The position numbers and the translations under genes were made by a program. A DNA stretch of 64,000 nt, taken from NCBI GenBank assembly GCA_035703165.1, contig DASSYR010000061.1:1-64000 (forward strand), read 5' to 3'. Source of the DNA: AWTP1-9 sp035703165 (GTDB taxonomy: Bacteria; Bacteroidota; Bacteroidia; Chitinophagales; Chitinophagaceae). This document shows, piece after piece, positions 8,614-16,999 of this stretch; position 1 is the stretch's first letter, and every line of letters begins with the position of its first letter. Under the pieces are notes generated by a model. It made no database searches and had not been told where the DNA came from. It was given only the letters and a program-made list of their open reading frames with translations.

Positions 8614-9078
8614 TTATTTATTAATTTCTTCAATAGCGATGTGAATAGCTTCTTTAATACGATGATACGTTCCACAGCGACAAAGATTATTACTCATTAC
8701 TAAATCTATCGTTTCTTCAGATGGCTTTTTATTTTTCTCAAGCATAGCAGCTGCTGCCATCATTTGTCCGGGTTGACAATAACCACATTGTGGAACTCCT
8801 GCCTTTTGCCATGCTTTTTGTACCGGATGAGAACCGTCTTCCGACAGCCCCTCAATTGTAATAATTTTTTTATTAACACATGAACCAACGGTTCGCTGAC
8901 AAGACAGTACAGCGCTACCATCCATTATTACTGTGCAGGCTCCACAGCTTGCAACACCACAACCATATTTTGTTCCTGTCAAATCCAGAAGATCACGAAG
9001 TACCCATAGTAAGGGCATGTCAGCTTCTGCTTCTACTGTATATTGTTTGTTGTTTACATTAAGTGCAAAAGAAGGCAT
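8614..9078 (-). CDS. 2Fe-2S subunit of the molybdenum hydroxylase (154 aa)
   Basis: Electron-transfer subunit of the neighbouring molybdopterin enzyme. I chose the ATG at 9078 (MPSFALNVNNK), which matches the family's N-terminus; a longer frame up to 9189 adds a hydrophobic stretch without homology and runs through probable promoter sequence. The plant-type cluster is Cys40, Cys45, Cys48 and Cys60 (KYGCGVASCGACT). The second cluster is formed by QCGYCQPGQ and LCRCGTYHRI. No signal peptide is present, so it is probably co-exported with the Tat-tagged large subunit (inference). The two genes form a small operon divergent from an ABC-F gene. Confidence 0.9.
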   Translation of the reverse strand: MPSFALNVNNKQYTVEAEADMPLLWVLRDLLDLTGTKYGCGVASCGACTVIMDGSAVLSCQRTVGSCVNKKIITIEGLSEDGSHPVQKAWQKAGVPQCGYCQPGQMMAAAAMLEKNKKPSEETIDLVMSNNLCRCGTYHRIKEAIHIAIEEINK

Positions 9079-9203
9079 AAGAATTACATTAATATTGGGT
9101 GAGAGGAGATAACATATGAAATTTACAAAAAAAACATCATCGCCGAAAATTAATGCACTCCAAAAAATAAATAATTTTTGCTTAAACAAATGACTTATTA
9201 ATC

Positions 9204-9234
9204 TTTAACCTGGCGGAACGCTTTGTTATCTTTG
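9204..9234 (+). promoter_or_regulatory. Bacteroidota-type promoter of the first ABC-F gene
   Basis: TTTA (9204-9207) and TATCTTTG (9227-9234) fit the -33 TTTG and -7 TAnnTTTG elements with a 19 bp spacer. The start codon follows only 5 bp after the -7 element, so the transcript would have almost no leader. Confidence 0.6.
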
Positions 9235-9239
9235 CCATT

Positions 9240-11138
9240 ATGCATTATGTTTCCATAGAAGGACTAACAAAAAGTTTTGGTACCAAGCCGTTGTTTGAAA
9301 ACATTTCATTTCACATTGATGAGGGAGATAAAATTGCGTTAATTGCCCGTAACGGGTCGGGTAAAACAACCTTGCTGCATATATTGGCTGATAAAGAATT
9401 TGCTGACGCAGGAAAAGTCTGGATAAACAAAGAGGTAACGATTGCTTTATTTGAACAGGAACCAGCGTTTGAAGAAAGTAAGTCTGTTCTTGATAATATT
9501 TTTCACCACTCCCATCCTATTATTAATGCCATAAAAGAATACGAAGCGGCATGCGATGCTAATGACACGGAAAGAATGAATACAGCCATCATTAAGATGG
9601 ATGAATTAGGAGCCTGGAGTTTTGACAGTAAAGTGAAACAAATACTGGGAAAATTAAATATTCACCAGCTAGAGCAAATTATTTCTACCCTTTCTGGTGG
9701 ACAACGAAAAAGAGTGGCCTTAGCGAAAACATTAATTGATATTGGATTTGAACACAAACATGTGCTGTTGATTATGGATGAACCTACGAATCATTTGGAC
9801 GTAGAAATGGTGGAATGGCTGGAATATTATTTAAACCAGGAGAAAGTTACTTTACTAATGGTTACACACGATCGTTACTTTTTAGATGCTGTGTGCAACG
9901 AAATATGGGAATTGGACGGTAGTAATTTGTATGTATATAAGGGGGACTATGAAAATTATATAGAGAAGAAAGCAGCCCGCATGGAAAGCGAAGTAGCCAG
10001 CATTGAAAAAGCAAAAAACACTTATCGAAAAGAACTGGAATGGATGCGCAAACAACCCCGGGCACGAACAACCAAAAGTAAAAGCCGACAGGATAATTTT
10101 TACGAGGTAGAAGTTAAAGCCAAAAAAAGAATGGAAGATGCGAAACTGGAACTACAAATGAAAATGAACCGCCTGGGAGGAAAAGTAGTAGAACTCAAAA
10201 AAATCTATAAATCGTATGGAGATAAAACCATATTAAAAGGGTTTGACTATACTTTTAAAAAAGGGGAGCGAATTGGTGTGATTGGGAAAAACGGAGTAGG
10301 CAAGTCCACTTTTCTCAACATCTTGCAGGGTTTAGAAAAAGCTGATAGCGGTAAGATTAATATTGGGGATACAGTAATTTTTGGCAATTTTTCTCAACAA
10401 GGATTGCAATGGAAAGAAGATCAAAGGGTAATTGAGTATGTAAAAAACATTGCAGAAAATTTTCCATTGGCAAAAGGGGGAGCTATAAGTGCCTCCCAAT
10501 TTCTTGAGTTGTTTTTATTTAATGGCGAACAGCAGTACACCTATATTTCTAAATTAAGTGGAGGCGAAAAAAAACGACTACAGCTCTTATCTATCCTGTT
10601 TCGCAATCCTAATTTTTTGATATTGGATGAACCTACGAATGACCTTGATTTGCCCACTTTAACCGTGTTGGAAAACTTTTTAACAGATTTTAGCGGCTGC
10701 TTGTTAATAGTAAGTCACGATCGTTATTTTATGGATAAATTGGTTGATCATTTATTTGTTTTTGATGGAGATGGCATTGTGAAAGATTTTCCGGGGAATT
10801 ATTCCCAGTACCGGATACAACAGAAATTGCAAGAAGATGAAGAAAGGTTGCAGAATTCAAATTATCAATCAATACAAAACAATAACGAATCCGGCAATCG
10901 CAAACAGGATACTACAAATCAAAAAAGGCTTTCGTATAAAGAAAAAAGGGAGTTTGAATTACTTGAAAAAGAAATAGCCGATTTAACAAACGAGAAAAGC
11001 ACCATTACCGAAAAACTAAACAGCGGCGCACTACCTTTTGATGAATTACAAAGATTATCACAACAAATTGGAAAAGTTTCGCAATTACTAGATGAAAAAG
11101 AATTACGTTGGTTGGAACTGAGTGAAATGGCAGGATAA
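9240..11138 (+). CDS. ABC-F family ATPase, Uup-like (632 aa)
   Basis: Soluble protein with two ATP-binding cassettes and no membrane segments, as in ribosome-associated ABC-F proteins. Walker A motifs are RNGSGKTT (about 37-44) and GKNGVGKST (about 350). Signatures are LSGGQRKR and LSGGEKKR, and Walker B motifs are LLIMDEPTNHLD and FLILDEPTNDLD. The linker holds the arginine/lysine-rich RTTKSKSRQ, and the C-terminal about 70 residues form a charged coiled coil like the Uup C-terminal domain. Uup-type proteins act on ribosomes or nucleic acid structures; an antibiotic-resistance role is less likely. A promoter places the transcription start at or next to the ATG. Confidence 0.88.
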   Translation: MHYVSIEGLTKSFGTKPLFENISFHIDEGDKIALIARNGSGKTTLLHILADKEFADAGKVWINKEVTIALFEQEPAFEESKSVLDNIFHHSHPIINAIKEYEAACDANDTERMNTAIIKMDELGAWSFDSKVKQILGKLNIHQLEQIISTLSGGQRKRVALAKTLIDIGFEHKHVLLIMDEPTNHLDVEMVEWLEYYLNQEKVTLLMVTHDRYFLDAVCNEIWELDGSNLYVYKGDYENYIEKKAARMESEVASIEKAKNTYRKELEWMRKQPRARTTKSKSRQDNFYEVEVKAKKRMEDAKLELQMKMNRLGGKVVELKKIYKSYGDKTILKGFDYTFKKGERIGVIGKNGVGKSTFLNILQGLEKADSGKINIGDTVIFGNFSQQGLQWKEDQRVIEYVKNIAENFPLAKGGAISASQFLELFLFNGEQQYTYISKLSGGEKKRLQLLSILFRNPNFLILDEPTNDLDLPTLTVLENFLTDFSGCLLIVSHDRYFMDKLVDHLFVFDGDGIVKDFPGNYSQYRIQQKLQEDEERLQNSNYQSIQNNNESGNRKQDTTNQKRLSYKEKREFELLEKEIADLTNEKSTITEKLNSGALPFDELQRLSQQIGKVSQLLDEKELRWLELSEMAG

Positions 11139-11295
11139 CAAAAACTATCATTTGTTTTCTAGTATCAATCAGTAAGAAAAACTTGCTGATGTTATGATAA
11201 TTATATAGCTTCATAAGCAATTCTTATCCTCCAGATAACTTTCGCTTTCGGACAAGCACCTTTGTCAATCATTTTTTAACCTAAAATATTTTTTT

Positions 11296-11841
11296 ATGAG
11301 AAAATTAATTTTTCTTGTTGCTGCCGCTACAATTTTTATTTCCTGCAAAAATGAAAAGCCTGTGGAGGATAAAGCAGCCACATCTGTAAGTGGGGAAGCA
11401 AAAGAGCCGGCTCCTGCTGAATTTGCTGATATGAAATATGCCGATGTTGGTAAAAATGCCATTGCCGCTTTGGCTTCCGGCGATATTGATGCTTTTGTTG
11501 CATCGTATGCAGACAATGCTGTTTATGTATGGAACAGCGGAGACAGCCTTACCGGTAAAGAGAATATTAAAAATTACTGGAAAAAAAGAAGAACAGAAGT
11601 AATTGATTCTCTTTCTTTTACCAACGCTATTTGGCTACCCATTAAAGTAAACAAGCCACAAACAATAGAGGCTCCGGGAGTTTGGCTGCTTGGCTGGTAC
11701 CAGGTTAGTGCTAAATATAAAAGCGGAAAAAAAATGAGCCAGTGGATTCACATGGACTACCATTTTAATGCGGATGATAAAATTGACAGGGTGATTCAAT
11801 ACATTGACAGGGTTTTAATAAATGAGGCAACCAAAAAATAA
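11296..11841 (+). CDS. Lipoprotein with a SnoaL/NTF2-like domain (181 aa)
   Basis: The signal peptide MRKLIFLVAAATIFISC ends at lipidated Cys17, and an Ala/Glu/Pro-rich linker follows. Residues about 50-180 resemble the SnoaL-like NTF2 fold: YADVGKNAIAALASGDIDAFVASYADNAVY followed by a WNSGDSLTGKENI element and beta strands. Such domains act as small-ligand pockets or isomerase-like scaffolds, and many have no known role. It stands alone between the ABC-F gene and a nitroreductase, with a terminator at 11867-11897. Function unassigned. Confidence 0.75.
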   Translation: MRKLIFLVAAATIFISCKNEKPVEDKAATSVSGEAKEPAPAEFADMKYADVGKNAIAALASGDIDAFVASYADNAVYVWNSGDSLTGKENIKNYWKKRRTEVIDSLSFTNAIWLPIKVNKPQTIEAPGVWLLGWYQVSAKYKSGKKMSQWIHMDYHFNADDKIDRVIQYIDRVLINEATKK

Positions 11842-11866
11842 ATTATTTAATCGAAAGAAATTTTCT

Positions 11867-11897
11867 ATCATCCCGTCTGATGCGGGATGATTTTTTT
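11867..11897 (+). terminator. Rho-independent terminator
   Basis: The perfect stem ATCATCCCG / CGGGATGAT with a 7-base loop is followed by seven T. It lies 25 bp after the SnoaL-like lipoprotein gene and just before the nitroreductase gene. Confidence 0.88.
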
Positions 11898-11924
11898 AAA
11901 AGGTAGTATCTTCATAAAAAAAAT

Positions 11925-12509
11925 ATGCTGCCTACTTCCCCGGAACAAATAAATGAGTTGATAAAGAGCAGAAGAAGTACGTATCCCAAACAATATGCAC
12001 CAGGAAAGAAAGTTGATGACTCCATTGTTAATCAAATGTTGGAAAATGCCAACCTTGCCCCTACTCATAAACTAACAGAACCCTGGAGATTTATTGTTTT
12101 TACAGGGGAAGGTCTAAAACGTTTTGCTCAATACCAGGCTGATATGTATAAAAAAAAAGAAACCACCTCTTTTAAAGAAGACAAATACCAGAAATTATTA
12201 ACTAATCCTCTCTTAGCCTCACATATTATTTCTATTGGAATGAAAAGAAATGAAAAAATTCCAGAGGTAGAAGAGATTGCTTCGGTAAGTTGTGCCGTGC
12301 AGAATATGTATCTAACCGCCACTGCTTATGGCATTGGATGTTACTGGACAACCGGGGGTGTTACCTATTATGAAGAAGCCAGGGAATTTTTTGGCCTGGA
12401 AAAAGATGATAAGCTGCTGGGGTTCTTTTATCTTGGCGCAATAGCTATACCTTCTTCTCCCAGCAATAGAAAACCTATTGATGAAAAAGTAAAATGGGTA
12501 AGAGAGTAA
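11925..12509 (+). CDS. Nitroreductase-family flavoprotein (194 aa)
   Basis: FMN-dependent NAD(P)H oxidoreductase of the nitroreductase fold. The N-terminal IKSRRSTYPKQY holds the Arg-Arg-Ser that binds the FMN phosphate, and residues 42-50 (ANLAPTHKL) form the usual flavin-site helix. The sequence GIGCYWTTGG (about 132-141) corresponds to the conserved second flavin segment. Length is typical of the short YdjA-like group. The stop codon is separated by one base from the next gene's ATG, so it is co-expressed with the methyltransferase gene. The natural substrate is unknown. Confidence 0.85.
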   Translation: MLPTSPEQINELIKSRRSTYPKQYAPGKKVDDSIVNQMLENANLAPTHKLTEPWRFIVFTGEGLKRFAQYQADMYKKKETTSFKEDKYQKLLTNPLLASHIISIGMKRNEKIPEVEEIASVSCAVQNMYLTATAYGIGCYWTTGGVTYYEEAREFFGLEKDDKLLGFFYLGAIAIPSSPSNRKPIDEKVKWVRE

Positions 12510-12510
12510 A

Positions 12511-13101
12511 ATGAGTAACCTGGATTCAGCGTACTGGAATAATCGCTTTGACACGAACAACACACCCTGGGATATTGGTTATGTTTCTACTCCTATAAAG
12601 GATTATATTGACCAATTAAAAGATAAAAATATTTCCATTCTGATACCCGGGTGTGGTAATAGTTATGAGGCGGAATATTTATTAAAACAAGGGTTTAATA
12701 ATATAACTTTAATTGACATCTCTCCCATTTTAACCAAAAGATTAGCAGAAAAATTTAACAACGTAAGCAAAAAGAAACTCAATATTATTACCGGCGATTT
12801 TTTTAACTTGAAAGGTCAGTTCGATTTAATTATTGAGCAGACTTTCTTTTGTGCACTAAATCCTAATCAGCGCAAAGATTATGTAAATAAAATGTATGCG
12901 TTGCTGAAACCGGGCAAAAAATTGGTTGGTGTATTATTTAATCGTCACTTCGAGGGTGGACCACCGTTTGGCGGAAGCACAGAAGAATACGAAAAATTAT
13001 TTGCTGAAAAGTTTGTGATAAGCAAAATGGAATTGTGTTACAATTCCATTAGTCCAAGAAAAGGCAATGAAGTTTTTGTTGTATTTGTTAAAAAAGGTTA
13101 A
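12511..13101 (+). CDS. TPMT-like SAM-dependent methyltransferase (196 aa)
   Basis: Class I methyltransferase of the thiopurine S-methyltransferase type. The N-terminus YWNNRF...TPWDIGY is the family signature, followed by the SAM-binding ILIPGCGNSYEAEYL (about 41-55) and an acidic LIDIS at the end of the second strand. The motif IIEQTFFCALNP lies near residues 108-120. It lacks a signal peptide. It is translated one base after the nitroreductase stop, which suggests a shared detoxification or small-molecule role. The substrate is not evident; bacterial relatives act on thiol, selenium or tellurium compounds. Confidence 0.85.
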   Translation: MSNLDSAYWNNRFDTNNTPWDIGYVSTPIKDYIDQLKDKNISILIPGCGNSYEAEYLLKQGFNNITLIDISPILTKRLAEKFNNVSKKKLNIITGDFFNLKGQFDLIIEQTFFCALNPNQRKDYVNKMYALLKPGKKLVGVLFNRHFEGGPPFGGSTEEYEKLFAEKFVISKMELCYNSISPRKGNEVFVVFVKKG

Positions 13102-13240
13102 ATCATATTATATCTTATAAAATTAAATATATTACTTTTGGAAAAAATTAATTTAAAAAACTCCTATCTATCGGATCAGAAATTAGCCATTGCGATTAAA
13201 TGCTACAATAGATAGTGGGTTTTAAACTAAAAAAAATGAA

Positions 13241-13831
13241 ATGAAAAAGAAACTAGGCTTATTTTTTTTTACGCTCATATTTAATCAGACTATTTTTTCA
13301 CAACAAAATAAAATTGACAAAAACATGGACGCTGCAACGCAAAAATATATTGAGGCCGGCACGCCTAATGAAAACCATAAAAAATTGAATACAATGGTTG
13401 GTAAATGGAAAACTCATATTAGCGAGTTGGCTAACCCCAGTAATAAGGATCCACAACCGATAGCTACCGGCAGCGCAGAAATCAAATGGATTAATGAAGG
13501 CAGGTTTCTTCAAATAACAACGATTGGTAAACAAATGGGATTGCCTTTTTTTAGTCTCTCTCTTCTGGGATATGATAACTTAAGGAAGAAATACGTTAGC
13601 TTTTGGTCAGATAATTCGTCCACTACTTTTTTTTACTCCGATGGATTCATTGATGCAAGCGGAGCGGTATTGACTCTTTTTGGAAAAACAGACGATCCTG
13701 TTTCGGGAGCCTACGACAGACATTGGAAAGTTATCTGGCGAATGATAAATGCAAATAAACTTTCGCTAGAATTTTATGATATGTCGAACCCCGAAATAAA
13801 AGCCTTTGAAACCGTCTTTTTTAGAGAATAA
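13241..13831 (+). CDS. Secreted DUF1579-family protein (196 aa)
   Basis: The signal peptide MKKKLGLFFFTLIFNQTIFSQ is followed by a DUF1579-like domain: NTMVGKWKT at its start, then a mostly beta region with SLLGYDNLRKKYVSFWSDN and a C-terminal KLSLEFYDMS. DUF1579 proteins are small secreted beta-barrels of unknown activity. It is preceded by a 139 bp AT-rich gap with a TACTTTTG that could be a -7 element (13133-13140), and is followed by the IS1380 element. Nothing in its neighbours suggests a role. Confidence 0.78.
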   Translation: MKKKLGLFFFTLIFNQTIFSQQNKIDKNMDAATQKYIEAGTPNENHKKLNTMVGKWKTHISELANPSNKDPQPIATGSAEIKWINEGRFLQITTIGKQMGLPFFSLSLLGYDNLRKKYVSFWSDNSSTTFFYSDGFIDASGAVLTLFGKTDDPVSGAYDRHWKVIWRMINANKLSLEFYDMSNPEIKAFETVFFRE

Positions 13832-13930
13832 TTTTTCTTTGAGAGGTAGTGATAAAAATGATTGCAGAGCTGTTTTACTCGCCTGTTTTTAAAACCCTTA
13901 TTTGAGTTTATACTTTTTTTTGATTTTTAA

Positions 13931-13948
13931 ACCCGGATTTTTCAGTAG
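13931..13948 (+). repeat. Left terminal inverted repeat of the IS
   Basis: Pairs with 15341-15358 in inverted orientation, 17 of 18 positions; the mismatch is the fifth base from the outer end. Confidence 0.8.
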
Positions 13949-14017
13949 CCATACTTTAATTGATGAGAATACGATCGTAAATTTGTTTTTTTGTCTGTAA
14001 GAAAAACTTACTGCAAT

Positions 14018-15337
14018 ATGGAACACCAATATAGCGACAAATCAGTTACGCCTTGGGGAGGCATGCTTCAGATGAAACAGCTTTTAGATAAGAATGAGAT
14101 AAGGAATAAACTTATTAAGATCGGTCTTCCAGAAAGTAAGAGCAATAACCGCATAGAATCCATCAGCATTATAGAAGCATTTTGGGTGAGCGTATGGATT
14201 GGAGCCTTTCGGTTCAGTCACACGGTTGTTGTTCGAGTGGATGAAGCATTGAAAAATATTTTTGAATGGAGACGGGTTGCCAGCGGAGTAACGTTAACAA
14301 GGTTTTTCAAAAAATTTACATGGCAGGAAAATGCCCGCATATTTACAGAAATTAATCAATGGTTTTTCAATCAAATAAAATTTGACAATTACATTTTGGA
14401 TGTTGATTCCAGTGTAATGACCCGTTATGGAGAACAACAAGGGCGCCATGTGGGATATAACCCCAAGAAAAAAGGGAGAGCTTCGCACCATCCCCTATTC
14501 GCCTTTATTGCCGATTTATGAATGGTGGCAAACTGTTGGCTTCGTAGCGGAGACACCAGCAGTTCGAATAATTGCATTCATTTTCTGGAAGAAACTTTTG
14601 AAATTATCAAAGGCAAGGTAGTGGGTTTATTCCGCACTGATTCCGGCTTTTGCAGCGAAAAAATATTTTCATTTTTGGAAAACAGAAACACCCCGATTCC
14701 TTATGTGATTGCAGGGCGGCTACATGCATTGCTACAACAAAGAATAAAAGATGTTAAGACCTGGAACGCCATTGATAAAGGAATATGGATTTCAGAATTT
14801 ACCTATCAGGCAAAAGGATGGAGTAAAGAGCGAAGAGTAGTTGTTATCAAACAGTCTGTTGAATTGTGTCCCAAAGCAAGTGGGAAAAAACTCAAACTTT
14901 TTGACGATTCACTTTATCATGAGAACGACCGATTCCCTTGCTTTTTCACTAACCAAAAGCTCCCATCAGTAGAAATATGGGAGCAATACAAGCGCAGAGC
15001 AGATGCTGATGCTGAAAATAGAATTCAGGAGCCCAAAGCTGATTTTGGAGCGGATGGCTTTTGTATGGATAGCTTTTATGTCACTGAGGCTGTCATGAGA
15101 ATGGTGATGATGGCTTACAATCTAATGAGTTTGTATCGCATGTTTTCGCAGCAAACCCGTGTGCACCAACGACTTTCAACATTGAGATTCGACTGTTTTG
15201 CAGTTGGAAGTTGGATTGTAAAGTAGGGTAATAAAAACATCTTAAAAATGGCAGTTCCTCCGAAAAGAAGACAATGGTTTGACGGCTTGTTTGAAAATAT
15301 CAGGCGAACAGAACTGCTATTGAGCTTGCAAACTTAA
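14018..15337 (+). pseudogene. IS1380-family transposase, interrupted by two in-frame stops
   Basis: DDE transposase of the IS1380 family. The frame starts at the ATG at 14018 (MEHQYSDKSVTPWGGM); a TTG at 13991 is also in frame but less family-like. The first catalytic Asp is in DVDSSVMTRYG, the second in RTDSGF, and the Glu in AENRIQEPKADFG, so the DDE triad is intact. The frame is broken by TGA at 14519-14521, inside FAFIADL-stop-MVANCWLRSG, where an Arg (CGA) is expected. A second stop, TAG, lies at 15224-15226, after which the frame continues through RRQWFDGLFEN to TAA at 15335-15337. Both are point changes without frameshift. Not functional unless read through. Confidence 0.88.
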
Positions 15338-15340
15338 TAC

Positions 15341-15358
15341 CTACTGAAAAATCAGGGT
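15341..15358 (-). repeat. Right terminal inverted repeat of the IS
   Basis: Inverse copy of 13931-13948 with one mismatch, immediately followed by TTAA. Confidence 0.8.
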
Positions 15359-15437
15359 TTAATAAAACAATACCTCTATCAAAAGCTCTTACTTATTTAA
15401 AAAGAGTTACTTTCCTTAAAAATTTTTCCATAAATTT

Positions 15438-16796
15438 TTATTTATTTCTTACCACAACAAAATTCCCTTTCTTTTTTCCTTCCACTATTGTCCAACCATT
15501 AGCTAATTCCAATTGCCAATTGTCTGTTTTAATTATCCGGTCGTTATTATAAGTAAAATTCTCAGGTAAAGGCAGATACACAACGCTCCAATCTTTTACC
15601 AATGCGCCCCCTTTTTTAACTTCTAACAAACCCCAGTCTGCTTTAACGGAAAGAGTAGGATAAATTGGACCATAATCTTCCAACATCTGAACCTCAAGTG
15701 GGTTAAACCCAATATTCATGTTACTATTCGGCAATTCAAGCACAGGACCATAAACAAATTTCCGTTTATTCTCAGCTTCAATAATCAGACGCTTATCTTC
15801 TCTTTCTTTTTCAATAGAAAAAATCGAATTGTAGTTATATTTATTTTGTAAGGCAATTGACTGATAAATGTTATCAGGTGACCCTGGCTTTTTTAACTTA
15901 TAATATTTTATTAAAAGCTTATCAAAACTTGCCCTTACTTTAAAACTTGAATAACTAATTTTACCTGATAAGAATTTTTTATCGCTGATTAAGCGATTCC
16001 AATGATAATTTTTATCGCTTAACAGAAACCCATATACGTAGCCGGTGATATAGGCCAGCGATCGGGTGAATGTTTGGTTCTGATAAAAATTATCAATTTT
16101 TTTATTTACTGTTTCCTTCATTTGTTTTATACCTTGTCCACTAAGAATGAAGCCGGTAAATGTAGCCAGACCTTCATTCATTTCAAGTGCATGTTCCAAT
16201 GAATCGGCAAGAGGGTACTTTTGATAGCGATACATCCGCATAGCTATTGCGTTTTGCAAATCGGCTTTTGAAAAATCGGGGTATTCATTGATTACTTTCC
16301 TGAAAGCTTCCAATTCCAGTTTAAGTAGTAGTCTGCCCTCAAATTTATCTAAATGGTCGCAAGCAGGACTATAACCCGGTAATCTATTTTTCATTTGAAA
16401 CTGATGAAATAATTCATGAAATATAAGATCCACTCTTTCCCATTTGTTTTTTGGGAGAGGCCACAAAACTACTGTCCATATTTTACCACCCCATGATATT
16501 GCCGTGTTTGCTGCTCCAAATTCACGAGGAACCTGCCCAAAATAAATTTCTCCTTTTTTTTTGAACAATCCCGCCGAATCGGGCTCATTAGCAGCGGCCA
16601 TTTTTGTTTTCGTGTCAACAAAAATAATAGGTCCATATAATTTAGTTCTCCATAACCCGCCATTGTCCTTATCTGAAATTTCTTTTACCTCTTTAACGTA
16701 TTGAACAATAGAATCTTCCCCAATATTTTTAACGGTTTGCGCCTGCGGACGCAAAGAGAAAAGAAGAAAAAGCGCCATAAAAAAAATTCTTGCCAT
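15438..16796 (-). CDS. Secreted HExxH protein, putative zinc metallopeptidase (452 aa)
   Basis: The signal peptide MARIFFMALFLLFSLRPQAQ is cleaved near residue 20. A zincin motif, LIFHELFHQFQ, lies at about 124-134 (His126-Glu-Leu-Phe-His130), the usual arrangement of two zinc-binding histidines and the catalytic Glu. A downstream LEMNEGLATFTG near residue 215 could give the third ligand (Glu), as in other HExxH enzymes. The C-terminal 130 residues are beta-rich, with an FNPLEVQMLEDYG segment. I cannot place it in a named peptidase family, so enzymatic activity is inferred from the motif only. It stands alone between the IS and a two-component system. Confidence 0.65.
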   Translation of the reverse strand: MARIFFMALFLLFSLRPQAQTVKNIGEDSIVQYVKEVKEISDKDNGGLWRTKLYGPIIFVDTKTKMAAANEPDSAGLFKKKGEIYFGQVPREFGAANTAISWGGKIWTVVLWPLPKNKWERVDLIFHELFHQFQMKNRLPGYSPACDHLDKFEGRLLLKLELEAFRKVINEYPDFSKADLQNAIAMRMYRYQKYPLADSLEHALEMNEGLATFTGFILSGQGIKQMKETVNKKIDNFYQNQTFTRSLAYITGYVYGFLLSDKNYHWNRLISDKKFLSGKISYSSFKVRASFDKLLIKYYKLKKPGSPDNIYQSIALQNKYNYNSIFSIEKEREDKRLIIEAENKRKFVYGPVLELPNSNMNIGFNPLEVQMLEDYGPIYPTLSVKADWGLLEVKKGGALVKDWSVVYLPLPENFTYNNDRIIKTDNWQLELANGWTIVEGKKKGNFVVVRNK

Positions 16797-16999
16797 AACA
16801 TTTATTTTAAAATCGTACGCAAATTCAATAAAGAATTTTATCCATTTAAGTTATTTATTTAGAATGCAAAAAAAAGTATTTGAAATACCTGCCATTGCTC
16901 GCTGCGAGGATATTTATTATTTCAAAAGCAATTATTTTATTTGTAATCCCTACCCCGCCTGCTTTAATTTTGTCATCTTTGCAATGAAATGCGTAAGTA

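Larger units (their letters stand above)
13931..15358 (+). mobile_element. IS1380-family insertion sequence, decayed (about 1.43 kb)
   Basis: The element is bounded by inverted repeats. The left end reads ACCCGGATTTTTCAGTAG (13931-13948) and the right end CTACTGAAAAATCAGGGT (15341-15358), which pair with one mismatch over 18 bp. TTAA flanks both ends (13927-13930 and 15359-15362), which may be the target duplication, although TTAA is palindromic and AT-rich sequence makes it cheap. The single gene inside is an IS1380-type transposase with two in-frame stop codons. The ends are still well preserved, so the element may be mobilisable by a transposase supplied elsewhere (inference). Confidence 0.85.

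Noticed and set aside
8880..9189. Longer start of the 2Fe-2S subunit (to 9189) with a hydrophobic lead
   Set aside because: The extra 37 residues do not resemble family N-termini and cross likely promoter sequence; ATG at 9078 fits better.
13991..14017. TTG start of the IS transposase
   Set aside because: The ATG at 14018 gives the family-like N-terminus.
14519..14521. TGA in the transposase as a programmed recoding site
   Set aside because: A second stop (TAG) follows, and a CGA to TGA change is the simpler explanation.
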